64,000 nt of DNA from Corynebacterium capitovis DSM 44611. Lineage in GTDB: Bacteria; Actinomycetota; Actinomycetes; Mycobacteriales; Mycobacteriaceae. A program made the position numbers and the translations under genes. The stretch covers positions 124,001 to 188,000 of the forward strand of contig NZ_CP047117.1 of assembly GCF_030440535.1 (NCBI RefSeq), read 5' to 3'. Under the pieces are notes generated by a model. It worked only from the letters and a program-made list of their open reading frames with translations, had not been told where the DNA came from and ran no database searches. This document shows, in pieces, positions 35,996-45,872 of this stretch (position 1 is its first letter; each line of letters begins with the position of its first letter).

Positions 35996-36621
35996 TGGCG
36001 CTGCAGATCGACAATGTCGTCACCTCGGGGTTGTTCAAGCTCGACGGCGGCGAGTGGAACGTGGACAACAATGTGTGGATCGTCGGCGATGACTCCGAGG
36101 TGTTCATCATCGACGCAGCCCACGACGCCGAGGCCATCGCGAAGGCGGTGGGCAATCGCACGGTCAAAGGGATCATCGCCACCCACGGCCACAGCGACCA
36201 CGTCGACGCCGCGCCGAAGCTGAGCTCGCTTGTCGACGCCCCCGTCTATCTCCACCCCGGCGACGACATGCTGTGGAGGGCCGAGAACCCCGACTTCGAC
36301 TTCGAGCCCATCTCAGACGGCGACATCTTCAACGTCGCCGGCGCCGACCTTAAAGTTCTCAACACACCGGGCCACTCCCCCGGGTCGATAGTCCTCTACG
36401 CCGAAGAGGCGGGCGAGCTGTTCTCGGGCGACACCCTGTTCCAGGGCGGCCCGGGTGCGACGGGTCGCTCCTACTCTTCTTTCGACACGATCATCGAATC
36501 GCTGCAGAAGCGGGTCCTCGACCTGCCGGCGGAAACGATCGTGCGCACCGGGCACGGCGAGCACACGACCGTGGGCGCGGAAGCCCCTCACCTCGAGGAG
36601 TGGATCAAGCGGGGTTATTAG
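35995..36621 (+). CDS. MBL-fold hydrolase, partner of mscR
   Basis: A 208-residue metallo-beta-lactamase-fold protein of the glyoxalase II type. The metal motif is H64-G-H66-S-D68-H69. A second set of ligands is suggested by TPGHSPGS, the FSGDTLF aspartate and RTGHGEHT. In the mscR context a thioester hydrolase role, such as release of formate from S-formylmycothiol, is plausible. Its ATG overlaps the mscR stop (TAATG). Its 3' end overlaps the convergent DUF2304 gene by 17 bases. Confidence 0.88.
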   Translation: MALQIDNVVTSGLFKLDGGEWNVDNNVWIVGDDSEVFIIDAAHDAEAIAKAVGNRTVKGIIATHGHSDHVDAAPKLSSLVDAPVYLHPGDDMLWRAENPDFDFEPISDGDIFNVAGADLKVLNTPGHSPGSIVLYAEEAGELFSGDTLFQGGPGATGRSYSSFDTIIESLQKRVLDLPAETIVRTGHGEHTTVGAEAPHLEEWIKRGY

Positions 36622-36952
36622 TCCCCTCGGGCGGCACCGCGTTCTGCAGGGCGACGGCACGCGCGAGCCGGGCGTAACGCAGCTCCTGCTCACGAAACCG
36701 CGTCCACGTGGACAGGGTGGTGAACAAGAAGGCCACGATGAGGACGTAGAGCATGAGGTCGGTGCCGCGGTCTACGCCGAGCCAGTTGGCCAGGATCGTC
36801 ACGTCGTCGGGGCGCAGGATCGCCCACACGGCGGCGAGCGTGAGGACAACAAAGCCCACCTTCACCCAGGCTTTTGCGTTAGCCTTCCGCCGGTTGACGA
36901 AGAAGTAGCAGGCCAGCATGAAGGCCGCCAGGAGCAGGAGTATCTGGATCAC
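36605..36952 (-). CDS. DUF2304 membrane protein
   Basis: A 115-residue protein with three hydrophobic helices (residues 1-20, 29-47 and 65-85) and a basic tail (FREQELRYARLARAVAL). DUF2304 genes are typically paired with GT2 polyprenyl-phosphate sugar transferases and may assist them or act as small flippase-like partners. It starts inside the GT2 stop (ATGA overlap) and ends the rhamnose operon. Confidence 0.85.
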   Translation of the reverse strand: MIQILLLLAAFMLACYFFVNRRKANAKAWVKVGFVVLTLAAVWAILRPDDVTILANWLGVDRGTDLMLYVLIVAFLFTTLSTWTRFREQELRYARLARAVALQNAVPPEGTNNPA

Positions 36953-37656
36953 GGGAGCCTCCTGGCCACGATGCCGTCGGCAAGAATGTTCACGCCGTTG
37001 ATAAGGGACTGGCCCTTACTCATCGAGTACTCGGTGTAGAGGATGTCCACCGGTTCCTCGGCGACGCGCCAGCCATTCTGGTCGATCATCGTGACGATCT
37101 CGGAGGCATGGGACATCCCGTTCATGCGGATGTTCATCTCGTCGGCCACCTTTTTATTGAACACGCGCAGGCCGTTGTGGGCATCACTCAACCCCAGGCG
37201 CCTCGTGCGCGGCGAAAGAAATACGACGGTCTTCAGCACGACCCGCTTGATCCAGGGGACCTGAGAGTTCTCCTGCCCCTGGAACCGCGTGCCGACGACG
37301 ATGTCCAGCGCCTCCTCGCGCAGCCGCTTCAGCATCGCAACGACGTCTTTGACCTGGTGCTGCCCGTCCGCGTCGAAGGTGACAAAGTAGCGCGCCCCCG
37401 GCTGAGCCCGCGCGTACTCCACACCCGTCTGGATCGCGGCCCCCTGGCCCAGGTTGACAGGGTGATTGACAAGGTGGGCTCCCCCTGCGCGGATAGCCTC
37501 GGCGGAATCGTCTTTCGAGCCGTCGTTGACGGCAACGATGTTGGGGAAGGTCTTTCTGGCGTTGGCGATGACTTCCTGGATGACGGGCCCTTCGTTGTAA
37601 CAGGGAATGACAAGCCAGGTGTCCTGATACTCCTGGGTGGTATTCATGGTAGACAT
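36949..37656 (-). CDS. Family 2 glycosyltransferase, polyprenyl-phosphate sugar synthase type
   Basis: A 235-residue GT-A enzyme without its own transmembrane tail. WLVIPCYNEGPVI, VNDGSKDDS, the metal motif DADGQHQ and GTRFQGQ are typical of dolichol-phosphate-mannose or polyprenyl-phosphate-glucose synthases. It likely makes a lipid-linked sugar donor for envelope glycans, with the adjacent DUF2304 protein as membrane partner. Start ATG 37656 has GGAGAG upstream; an in-frame ATG three codons later is an alternative. It lies four bases after rmlA. Confidence 0.9.
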   Translation of the reverse strand: MSTMNTTQEYQDTWLVIPCYNEGPVIQEVIANARKTFPNIVAVNDGSKDDSAEAIRAGGAHLVNHPVNLGQGAAIQTGVEYARAQPGARYFVTFDADGQHQVKDVVAMLKRLREEALDIVVGTRFQGQENSQVPWIKRVVLKTVVFLSPRTRRLGLSDAHNGLRVFNKKVADEMNIRMNGMSHASEIVTMIDQNGWRVAEEPVDILYTEYSMSKGQSLINGVNILADGIVARRLP

Positions 37657-37660
37657 TAGG

Positions 37661-38524
37661 CTACTCTCCGGCCGCGTCGATGAGGTAGCGACCATACCCC
37701 GACTTGAGCAGGGCGCGCCCCTGGGCTAGGAGATCCTCGCGCGAGAGGAAACCCTGGTTGTACGCCGCCACTTCGGGTGAGCCGATGATCGTCCCGGTGC
37801 GTTTTTGCATGACCTCCACGTACGCGCTCGCCTCGCTCATGGAGTCGATCGTGCCCGTATCCAGCCACACGTCCCCGCGGTAGAGCCGGTGCACCTTCAG
37901 CTTCCCCGCGGCGAGGTATGCGTCGTTTACGGCCGTAATCTCCAATTCCCCGCGCTCGCTAGGGGCAATCCGCTTGGCGACGTCAACGACCGCGCCGTCG
38001 TAAAAGTACAATCCCACCACGGCGAACGTAGACTTCGGGTGCGCGGGCTTTTCCTCAATGGAGGTGGCAGTTCCGTCCGCGTCGAAGGTGACGACGCCGT
38101 AGCGCTGCGGGTCGGACACCTCGTAGGCGAAGATTGCGCCTCCGTCCACGTCCCGCGTCTCACCCAGGATCCGGGTGAGCTGAGAGCCGTCGAAGATGTT
38201 ATCGCCCAGGGCGAGAGCTACCGAGTCTCTGCCGATAAACTCCTCACCGATAATGAACGCCTGCGCCAGCCCGTCCGGCGAGGGCTGTACCGCGTAGTCC
38301 AGCATGATTCCAAACTGGGAGCCGTCGCCGAGGAGGCGTCGGAAAGCGGCGGCGTCCTCGGGCGTGGTGATAATCAGGATTTCTCTAATTCCAGCGCTGA
38401 TGAGGGTGCTTAGCGGGTAATAGATCATCGGCTTGTCGTAGATGGGCATGAGCTGCTTCGAGATGCCCTTAGTGATGGGGTAGAGCCGTGTACCCGACCC
38501 ACCCGCCAGAATGATTCCCTTCAC
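37661..38524 (-). CDS. rmlA: Glucose-1-phosphate thymidylyltransferase
   Basis: A 287-residue nucleotidyltransferase that makes dTDP-glucose, the first step of dTDP-rhamnose synthesis. The nucleotide motif is G8-G-S-G-T-R13 and the lysine motif is SKQLMPIYDKPM. ALGDNIFDG and VEEKP-like (SIEEKPAHPKS) motifs follow, and the C-terminal WLDTGT block is present. Rhamnose links arabinogalactan to peptidoglycan in Corynebacteriales. It sits three bases after rmlCD in a minus-strand operon. Confidence 0.96.
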   Translation of the reverse strand: MKGIILAGGSGTRLYPITKGISKQLMPIYDKPMIYYPLSTLISAGIREILIITTPEDAAAFRRLLGDGSQFGIMLDYAVQPSPDGLAQAFIIGEEFIGRDSVALALGDNIFDGSQLTRILGETRDVDGGAIFAYEVSDPQRYGVVTFDADGTATSIEEKPAHPKSTFAVVGLYFYDGAVVDVAKRIAPSERGELEITAVNDAYLAAGKLKVHRLYRGDVWLDTGTIDSMSEASAYVEVMQKRTGTIIGSPEVAAYNQGFLSREDLLAQGRALLKSGYGRYLIDAAGE

Positions 38525-38527
38525 CTC

Positions 38528-39847
38528 TTAGCCCTCCCGCACCGCCAGGTAGAGCGCCAGCGCCGTGCGCCAGTGCGACGGCTGGAAGCCCGCCGCCTTG
38601 ATCTTGTCCAGGCTCAGCGTCGACTCGGGCGGGCGCGGCGCTTCGGGGCTCACGAGCTCGGCGTACTGAGCCGTGGTCACCGGGCGCACGTCAGCGGGGT
38701 TGCCGCTCAGGCCGGCGAACACGGCCATCGCGATCTCATCCCGCCCGGCGGTGTCACCGTCGGAGGTGATGTTGTACACCCCGTACGCGGCGCGCGTTGT
38801 CAGCAGGTGGGCGATGCCCTTGGCGAGGTCAGTGGCGGCGGTGGGCCGGCCTCGCTGGTCCATGACCACAGCCGGTTTTAATCCGCGCCCGTGCAGACGC
38901 GCCATGGTCTCCATGAAGTTGCGGCCCTCGCCAAAGACCCACGAGGTGCGGATGACGTAGTGCCTGCTAGCCGTCTGGGCCGCCGCGTCCCCCGCGGCCT
39001 TGGACGCACCATAGGCCGACAGTGGCGAGTAGGTCTCTTCCTCGGTATGAACGTCAACCGAGCCGTCGAAAATGTAGTCACTGGAGACATGCACCAGGGT
39101 CAGGTCGTGCTCCTCGGCGATGCGGGCAAGCTTCGCCACCGCGGACGCGTTGACCGCCCAGGCACCCGCGCGGTCCGCCTCGGCGCCGTTGACGTCGTTG
39201 TAGGCGGCGCAGTTGATGATTGCCCAGTAGCGCGACCAGTCCCGCTCGCCGGGGGACGTAATGTCGAACTCTTCCCGCGTGCAAAACTCCGCATCCGGCA
39301 GCAGCGGGCGCAGCGCTCGACCCAGTTGGCCGTTCGCCCCGGTGACGAGGATGCGGCGGGGCGGGACGGGGGTAGCGTCGACAAGCGCGGGGTGCTTTTT
39401 ATCCGCGTCCGAGAGCTCCGCCACCTCCAGCGGCCAGTCGATTTCGCGGTAGGAGCAGTACGCGTAGCGCGCGCCGGGGCTGTACCGCTCGTTGACCAGA
39501 TAGATGTAGGCCGTCGCGTCCTCTAAGGCCTGGAAGCCGTTGGCCACCCCGCGGGGCACGAACACGGCGGTGTCCTCCCCGATCTCGATGCCGTACTTCG
39601 CACCGTATGTTTCAGAGCCCTCGCGCATGTCCACCCACGCTCCGTAAACGCGCCCGGCAGCGACGGAGACCCATTTGTCCCAGGGCTCGGCGTGCATCCC
39701 GCGGGTCGCTCCGCGCCGCGCGTTAAACGACACGTTGTTCTGCACCGGCCGCAGACCCTGGCCCGCCCAGTTCTCCTTGAACCACCCGCGGTTGTCCGCG
39801 TGCACGGCGAGCGTGTGTACCTCGAGGCCTTCGATCGGCGTGTTCAT
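38528..39847 (-). CDS. rmlCD: Fused dTDP-4-dehydrorhamnose 3,5-epimerase and reductase
   Basis: A 439-residue fusion. Residues 1-~160 are an RmlC-type cupin with the active-site histidine in RGMHAEPWDKWVSV and the FVPRGVANGFQAL stretch. Residues ~164-439 are RmlD, with TGANGQLGRAL, VSSDYIFDG and the YGASK catalytic pair. The two convert dTDP-4-keto-6-deoxyglucose to dTDP-L-rhamnose. The same fusion exists in C. glutamicum. Its ATG (39847) directly abuts the rmlB stop. Confidence 0.95.
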   Translation of the reverse strand: MNTPIEGLEVHTLAVHADNRGWFKENWAGQGLRPVQNNVSFNARRGATRGMHAEPWDKWVSVAAGRVYGAWVDMREGSETYGAKYGIEIGEDTAVFVPRGVANGFQALEDATAYIYLVNERYSPGARYAYCSYREIDWPLEVAELSDADKKHPALVDATPVPPRRILVTGANGQLGRALRPLLPDAEFCTREEFDITSPGERDWSRYWAIINCAAYNDVNGAEADRAGAWAVNASAVAKLARIAEEHDLTLVHVSSDYIFDGSVDVHTEEETYSPLSAYGASKAAGDAAAQTASRHYVIRTSWVFGEGRNFMETMARLHGRGLKPAVVMDQRGRPTAATDLAKGIAHLLTTRAAYGVYNITSDGDTAGRDEIAMAVFAGLSGNPADVRPVTTAQYAELVSPEAPRPPESTLSLDKIKAAGFQPSHWRTALALYLAVREG

Positions 39848-40840
<993 letters not shown>

Positions 40841-42022
40841 CTATACGGCTCGCCTCAGACCGAGGACGTGGACCACGGAGCCGGTTAGGGGCCCGACGAT
40901 GAGCGCCACACACGCAGTTGACGACACGGGGAGCGGCACGACAAACAACAAAACAAGGGTGACCAGGGTCGCCGCGACCCACCCAGCGACGTACCAACCG
41001 TGGCGCTTCAGCGCGAGGAGGGCCACACCCGTAATCATCAGCGAGCCCATGAACGCGGACGCGAACGTCAGTACGCCCAAAGTGAGGCCCGGGACGAACA
41101 TCTCCGGCTTGAACGCGAGGCGGAGGATCCAGGGGCCGAGTGCCCACGCTGCCACGAATCCCACCGTGCCGAGCACCATTACAAGCGCTATCGGGCCGCG
41201 CAGAGCGGAGTAGATCCTGTGCCGGTTTTCCACGAAGCGGACCACCAGCGCCGACTGGAACCTCTGCAGGGGCACGAGGACGGGGGCGCGCGTCAAGATG
41301 ACGGCGTTAATGATGGCCGAGACGGCCACGCCCTCGTCTGCGGGAAACGCGGCGCTCGCGGCGGTAGGAAAGCCCATGATCAAGATTGCCGAGCCCCCCG
41401 AGGCAACCATTGCGGAAAGGACGCGCCGCAGCAGCTCGCCCGTGTCCACGTCGAGTGCGGTGCGCACGTATTCGCGGCGCACCACCACGAGCCAGCTGAG
41501 GGCGCCGATCACCGTGATGACGAGGAATGCCGGCAGGCCCCACCCGCGCCACCACGCGACGAGGGCAAGGGCCAGGCGCAGCCCCGCATCGAGGGCGAGG
41601 AGCGCGGCGTAGCGGTTCCACCGCTGGGTGCCACTCAAAACACCCGAGAGGATGGCCTGGAAAACGTAGCTCACCAGGCCTACGGCACATAGAGCACCGG
41701 CCGTAACGGGGGCCGTGGGCACGAGCCGCGGGACGACAGCCGCGGCAAGCACGCCACCCGCTACGAGCGCGGCGACCGCTGCCCCCGCGGCCAGCCCCCA
41801 CGGGTTGCCGGATCCCCTGACACCCGTCTTCACCGCTCCCGAAACGGCGCGGGTGGTTTCGTGCGTCATGCCGTCGATAAGACCCGTGGCGGCGAAGAAC
41901 AAACCCCAGAAAGCGGCGAAGTAGCGGTAATCGGTCTCCGCACCCAGTGCCCACTGCGCGACCCAGAGGACGACGAAGCCAGATAGAGCAGCGAAGACGG
42001 TTGAGAGTGACAGCGCTTTCAC
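40841..42022 (-). CDS. Polytopic membrane protein, flippase-like (MOP superfamily?)
   Basis: A 393-residue protein with roughly eleven or twelve hydrophobic helices spread over its length and few charged residues. The pattern, with a lone DGMTHETTRAVSG loop and VPLQRFQSALVVRFVENR, resembles polysaccharide-export flippases of the Wzx/MATE-like group. I do not recognise a specific family motif. Placement directly before rmlB suggests transport of a lipid-linked sugar intermediate. The GTG start overlaps the M1 peptidase stop by four bases (GTGA). Confidence 0.65.
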   Translation of the reverse strand: MKALSLSTVFAALSGFVVLWVAQWALGAETDYRYFAAFWGLFFAATGLIDGMTHETTRAVSGAVKTGVRGSGNPWGLAAGAAVAALVAGGVLAAAVVPRLVPTAPVTAGALCAVGLVSYVFQAILSGVLSGTQRWNRYAALLALDAGLRLALALVAWWRGWGLPAFLVITVIGALSWLVVVRREYVRTALDVDTGELLRRVLSAMVASGGSAILIMGFPTAASAAFPADEGVAVSAIINAVILTRAPVLVPLQRFQSALVVRFVENRHRIYSALRGPIALVMVLGTVGFVAAWALGPWILRLAFKPEMFVPGLTLGVLTFASAFMGSLMITGVALLALKRHGWYVAGWVAATLVTLVLLFVVPLPVSSTACVALIVGPLTGSVVHVLGLRRAV

Positions 42023-43263
42023 GGGAACTCCGGAAGGTCCGAGTGGTTTAGCCAGGCGTCCATCACGCCGTCGACGTCGGCACCGTAGGGGCGCAGCGCG
42101 TTAGCCAAATCGAAGGGTTCCACGACGCCATGCGCATTCTTGGCGACGTACTCCCGAACGCCCCTGAAGAACCCCTGGTCACCGATGTGACGTCGTAAAG
42201 CATGAAGCGTGAGCGCGCCCCGCTTGTACACGCGGTCGTCAAACATGTTGCGCGGGCCGGGATTACCGAGGCAGAAGTTCTGCGGGGTGAGCGCATTGTA
42301 GTGTCGTCGGGCGCTGCGGTCGATGGGAGCGCCGAGGTGTTCGGCCCACAGCCACTCCGCGTAGCAGGCGAAACCCTCGTTCAGCCAGATGTCGTTCCAC
42401 TGCGCGACGCCGAGCGAATTACCAAACCACTGGTGAGCCAGCTCGTGGGCAATGAGGCGCTCATACCCGGCGAGGTGATTGACGCCAAAGATCGACATCC
42501 CTTGAGCCTCCAGCGGGATCTCCAGAGGGTCTTCCGTCACCACGACCTCGTAGCGTTCAAACGGGTAGGGGCCGAAGAGCTCCTCAAAGAAATCCAACAT
42601 TGCCTGCTGCTTGGCAAGGTCGCCCACCTGAGTGCGTGGCGGAAGCCAGGCATAGGTGTTCCGCCCCAGCGAGTGCCGCGAGTACCGGCCTACCTGGACG
42701 CACGCGAGGTAGGTTGCCATCGGCTTCGCGGTGAAGTTCGTCACGGCGGAAAAACCCTGGTCCGCGCGCACGTCGAAGGAGTACGTGGCTTTCTCATCGG
42801 GGGTGTCGTCGCAGGGGAACCACGTGGGCGCGCCATTGGGCTGGTTTGCCACGAGCGCTCCGTTCGTCAGCTCCTCCCAACCCAGCGCGCCCCACTGAGT
42901 CCGGCGCGGTGCGGGGCTGCCCGAATACCGGATAGACAGCGTGAATTCCGTGTCGACGGGCACCGTGTTTGCGAATGAGATCCGCAGCTTGCCCTCCGAC
43001 TGGCGGTAACGCCGAACCTGAATTCCCGACGACGCCGACATACGTCTGACCGTCAGTCGTTCATCCACATCCAGTGTCATGTGATCGAGGTCGCGCCAGT
43101 TGGTCAGCGTCAGCGTCGCGGTTCCGTCCAACCGGTTGGGGCCCACCTTGTAGTCCATCTCTAGGTGGTAGTGAGTCACGTGGAACCCCAGGTTGAATTC
43201 GATGCCCGTGTACGTGTCGCGGGTACCGGGTACCGGGGTGGAGCGCAGGCGCTGGGTTTTCAC
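42019..43263 (-). CDS. M1 family metallopeptidase
   Basis: A 414-residue zinc aminopeptidase of the short actinobacterial type. Zinc ligands are H273 and H277 (HELAHQ), and E296 (NEGFACYAEWLW) exactly 18 residues later. An N-terminal beta-domain precedes them. The exopeptidase motif usually written GAMEN reads LEAQGMSIFG here, so substrate anchoring may differ. There is no signal peptide, so it is probably cytoplasmic. The C-terminal helical domain of long M1 enzymes is missing. The GTG start overlaps the HNH gene stop (GTGA), and its own stop overlaps the next start. Confidence 0.88.
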   Translation of the reverse strand: MKTQRLRSTPVPGTRDTYTGIEFNLGFHVTHYHLEMDYKVGPNRLDGTATLTLTNWRDLDHMTLDVDERLTVRRMSASSGIQVRRYRQSEGKLRISFANTVPVDTEFTLSIRYSGSPAPRRTQWGALGWEELTNGALVANQPNGAPTWFPCDDTPDEKATYSFDVRADQGFSAVTNFTAKPMATYLACVQVGRYSRHSLGRNTYAWLPPRTQVGDLAKQQAMLDFFEELFGPYPFERYEVVVTEDPLEIPLEAQGMSIFGVNHLAGYERLIAHELAHQWFGNSLGVAQWNDIWLNEGFACYAEWLWAEHLGAPIDRSARRHYNALTPQNFCLGNPGPRNMFDDRVYKRGALTLHALRRHIGDQGFFRGVREYVAKNAHGVVEPFDLANALRPYGADVDGVMDAWLNHSDLPEFP

Positions 43264-44606
43264 TGGGGTGAGTCTACAGGGGCCTTCGCGTCGGGTTTAA
43301 AGGGAAACGTCATTCCGTACTCCTGCTCGAGGGTCTGGATTTGCTGCAGCGTGTGGCGGAGGGACGCGCCATTGTCGTGCTCATCGAGCAGAGCGTGGCA
43401 CCGCGCGTAGAAGCGGGCCGCCGAGCCACGGCGACGTTGGATATCTGCCGCGCTTGCTTTCCACCTGGGAACCGTGGGCGTAGTTTCCTCGACGAGGATG
43501 CCTTCCGGTTCGGTGGTGGCCCACGTGCCGTCCTCGAACAGCCAGACGATTTCGCCGCTAGACGGGTCAGGGATGTAGAAGGCTCGCCGGTCCGTCTTGA
43601 CGTTGTGGTGGTGGGCGCAAAGACAGAACAGGTTGCCGGGGGTCGTGGGTCCGCCCGCGTCGTAGGGAACCCGGTGGTCGAGCTGGCACTCCTCGGCAGC
43701 GCGGTCGCAGCCGGGGAAAATGCAGACGCCGTCGCGCGCACGCACGTAGTTGCGCATGTGCTCGGTGGGTGCGTAACCCTCGACGACCTCCGCGGCAATG
43801 TCGTCGAGGTCGACGGTCGGCTCCGGTACCTCGCCGTTGGCATCCCAGCCGTGACCGGGGTAGTACGCCGTGTCCCGCCCCTTCGGTGTAAAGGCGTAGG
43901 TGACGGGGCGTGACGCGGGCTGGGCTCCCCCGTGGAACACCGCGTCCAAAGCCTCGGCCAGTGTCAGATGCCCTTCCCGTGCCACCGCGCGCAGGGTCGC
44001 TTCGTAGCCAGCGATCGTGCTTGTAGCGCCTGAAATGATGATTGCGGCGTTTTTCACATCGTTGGTATAGCCGGGCACGAAGCTTATCGACGTTTCGCGT
44101 GCCTGCTCGGCACGCTCCTTCCGTCGCTTCGGATCGAAATTAATGGTCTCATCGATCTTCCCCACGAGCTTGCGCAAGCGCAGCGCGACGGACCTCGATG
44201 AGGGGAAGGGTTGGTCGGCTTTGCGAGGGGTGAACATGCCCACCAGAAACGAGTCGATGGCCTGCCACGTTTCCTTGGGGGTCTCCGGATGCAGCGTGCA
44301 CAAAATGTGATCGATGATCGAGAGCCGTTTGATGTTGATAAGGCAGGTCCGTTCCTGCAATTCCCGGAGGGCAGGCAGCTGTGCGAGGCGCATATAGGCA
44401 CAGATCGCGTGTTCGATTTCTGTTTTGGCCAAGTCGGTTTCCTGGGCGAGGGCGGCGACTTCCAGGTCGAAATCCTCGACGTCCCCGTCGCCGGTGGCGT
44501 AGCCGATAAACATTGCGCATTCCCCTGCGCGGCGCTGGTAGGCACCTCTCGATGCGGGTGTGTCGTTGCGTTCGATGGTGAAGTAAGTAGGGCCAGGTTG
44601 CGTCAC
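43260..44606 (-). CDS. DUF222/HNH endonuclease domain protein (13E12 type)
   Basis: A 448-residue protein. Residues ~30-300 resemble DUF222. The C-terminal HNH nuclease has CIFPGCDRAAEECQLDHRVPYDAGG, then N-x-FCLCAHHHNVK, giving two Cys pairs for a structural zinc and the His/Asn/His catalytic set. Such genes are multicopy in Actinobacteria and their biological role is unsettled. Start GTG 44606 has GGGGGAG seven bases upstream. The promoter at 44650-44678 contains a LexA-like box, consistent with SOS control known for some 13E12 genes of M. tuberculosis. Confidence 0.88.
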   Translation of the reverse strand: MTQPGPTYFTIERNDTPASRGAYQRRAGECAMFIGYATGDGDVEDFDLEVAALAQETDLAKTEIEHAICAYMRLAQLPALRELQERTCLINIKRLSIIDHILCTLHPETPKETWQAIDSFLVGMFTPRKADQPFPSSRSVALRLRKLVGKIDETINFDPKRRKERAEQARETSISFVPGYTNDVKNAAIIISGATSTIAGYEATLRAVAREGHLTLAEALDAVFHGGAQPASRPVTYAFTPKGRDTAYYPGHGWDANGEVPEPTVDLDDIAAEVVEGYAPTEHMRNYVRARDGVCIFPGCDRAAEECQLDHRVPYDAGGPTTPGNLFCLCAHHHNVKTDRRAFYIPDPSSGEIVWLFEDGTWATTEPEGILVEETTPTVPRWKASAADIQRRRGSAARFYARCHALLDEHDNGASLRHTLQQIQTLEQEYGMTFPFKPDAKAPVDSPQ

Positions 44607-44649
44607 GAGAATCTCCCCCGAGAATGTCTCTTATTCAGGTCCAGCCCCC

Positions 44650-44678
44650 ACATTATCGAACATATGCTCGCTTGTCAA
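44650..44678 (-). promoter_or_regulatory. Consensus promoter with LexA/SOS-like box in the spacer
   Basis: On the minus strand TTGACA (44673-44678) and TAATGT (44650-44655) are exactly 17 bases apart. The plus-strand sequence TCGAACATATGCTCGC (44656-44671) fills the spacer and matches the corynebacterial/mycobacterial SOS box (TCGAAC-type palindrome TCGAACATATGTTCGA) at 14 of 16 positions. A bound LexA would block RNA polymerase. It drives the HNH-led operon. Confidence 0.75.
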
Positions 44679-44713
44679 CGCCACAGCGAAAGTATTTTCG
44701 AACCCGTAGACAG

Positions 44714-44748
44714 CAAAAAACGTCGCACCGGGGGAGCCGGTACGACGT
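44714..44748 (-). terminator. Rho-independent terminator of the corynomycolyltransferase gene
   Basis: On the minus strand ACGTCGTACCGG pairs with CCGGTGCGACGT (one mismatch) around a five-base loop and is followed by TTTTTT. It ends transcription 18 bases after the cmt-like stop and shields the HNH operon promoter from read-through. Confidence 0.92.
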
Positions 44749-44765
44749 CGAGAAGTGGGCGTTGA

Positions 44766-45872
44766 CTAAGCGACGCCGAGCGCCGGAGCGATAGTGGAGG
44801 TCCAGGCCTCGTCGATATCCTGGCGCCAGACGGGCCAGGAGTGTGTGCCGGTGTTGCGGAACTCGTATTTGGCGTTGATGCCCAGGCTGTCGAGCTTAGC
44901 TTGGAGGTCGTGGGTGCACTTGTTCACGGCTGCCTCGATGACGCCGCCTTCGACCTGCAACTGGGCCGCTCCGATAGAGGCAACGGGAGCGGCTAGGCCC
45001 TGAGCTGCGAGGGTCGACGTCAAATCATCCTTCGACGCGAGGCCCGTGCCAGCGGAGATGTAGAGCGCGGTGTCGCGCAGATTGGCGGCGTTGAGGAGCG
45101 CGTCGTGCTTGACGTTGTTCTCGCTGCCCATCGGGCCCCACATCATCTCCGGTGTGACGGATGTGTAGTCTCCCGATTCCGAGGCGCGGTTAATCGTGAT
45201 CCGCCCAAAGTTGTAACCGTGCGGCGAGGACGTCGCGGCGCAGCCGGAGAAGGATCCGGCCGCGGCGTAGAAACCGGGCTTCAAGGTGGGCAGCACGAGC
45301 GAGGACGTAGCGGACATCGAGAAGCCGGCGATCGCGCGTTTGTCGTTTGCTTCCAGGTAGGGCTCGATGGCGGTGGGGAGCTCGTCGAGAAGGAAGTTTT
45401 CCCACAACTGGGGGCCCTTGAAGTAGGGCGCCTGCACGGTCGTGTCTACCCAGTTCGTGTAGTAGGAAAACGCGCCCTCCTGCGGGATGACGACGTTTAC
45501 GCCCTTGCCCTTGAAGTAATTAACCGCGTCAAAGCGCGAGATCCAGTCGGCGTCCTGCTCGGCACTGCCCGCGCCGTTGAGCAGGTAGAACGTCGGCGCC
45601 TCGGTGACGCGCTCGCCCGCCGCGCTGGTGGCGGGGATGACGGCCACCGGGATGTCGCGACCCATCGACGGGGAGTGGACCTTGTAGGCGTGCAGGGACA
45701 CGTGGTCGACCTGCTTCGTCCACGCCTGCGCCTTGCCCCCCGAGACGGTCAGCGGAACGTCCGTGGTGACGTCCCACGCCTTCACCGTGGTTTCCGCGGA
45801 AGCGGCGGGGGCGAGACCCAGAGCCAGGGACAGGGAGGCAGCGACGGCCATCACCGTACGTGCGATCTTCAT
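44766..45872 (-). CDS. cmt1: Secreted trehalose corynomycolyltransferase (Ag85-like)
   Basis: A 368-residue secreted alpha/beta hydrolase of the antigen 85/PS1 family. The signal peptide ends near A26 (PAASA before ETT). The nucleophile is S185 in AGFSMSATS and the C-terminal histidine is H344 in GTHSWPVW. It transfers corynomycolic acid from trehalose monocorynomycolate to trehalose or arabinogalactan, and some paralogues act on proteins, in building the mycomembrane. There is no C-terminal anchor or PS1 repeat, so it is a short mycolyltransferase. The gene number in symbol is by resemblance. AAGGAT precedes the ATG somewhat distantly. Confidence 0.92.
   Translation of the reverse strand: MKIARTVMAVAASLSLALGLAPAASAETTVKAWDVTTDVPLTVSGGKAQAWTKQVDHVSLHAYKVHSPSMGRDIPVAVIPATSAAGERVTEAPTFYLLNGAGSAEQDADWISRFDAVNYFKGKGVNVVIPQEGAFSYYTNWVDTTVQAPYFKGPQLWENFLLDELPTAIEPYLEANDKRAIAGFSMSATSSLVLPTLKPGFYAAAGSFSGCAATSSPHGYNFGRITINRASESGDYTSVTPEMMWGPMGSENNVKHDALLNAANLRDTALYISAGTGLASKDDLTSTLAAQGLAAPVASIGAAQLQVEGGVIEAAVNKCTHDLQAKLDSLGINAKYEFRNTGTHSWPVWRQDIDEAWTSTIAPALGVA

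Noticed and set aside
43260-44606. The HNH gene as an intron- or IS-borne homing nuclease.
   Set aside because: I see no flanking direct repeats, inverted ends or interrupted gene; it is coupled to the next gene instead.
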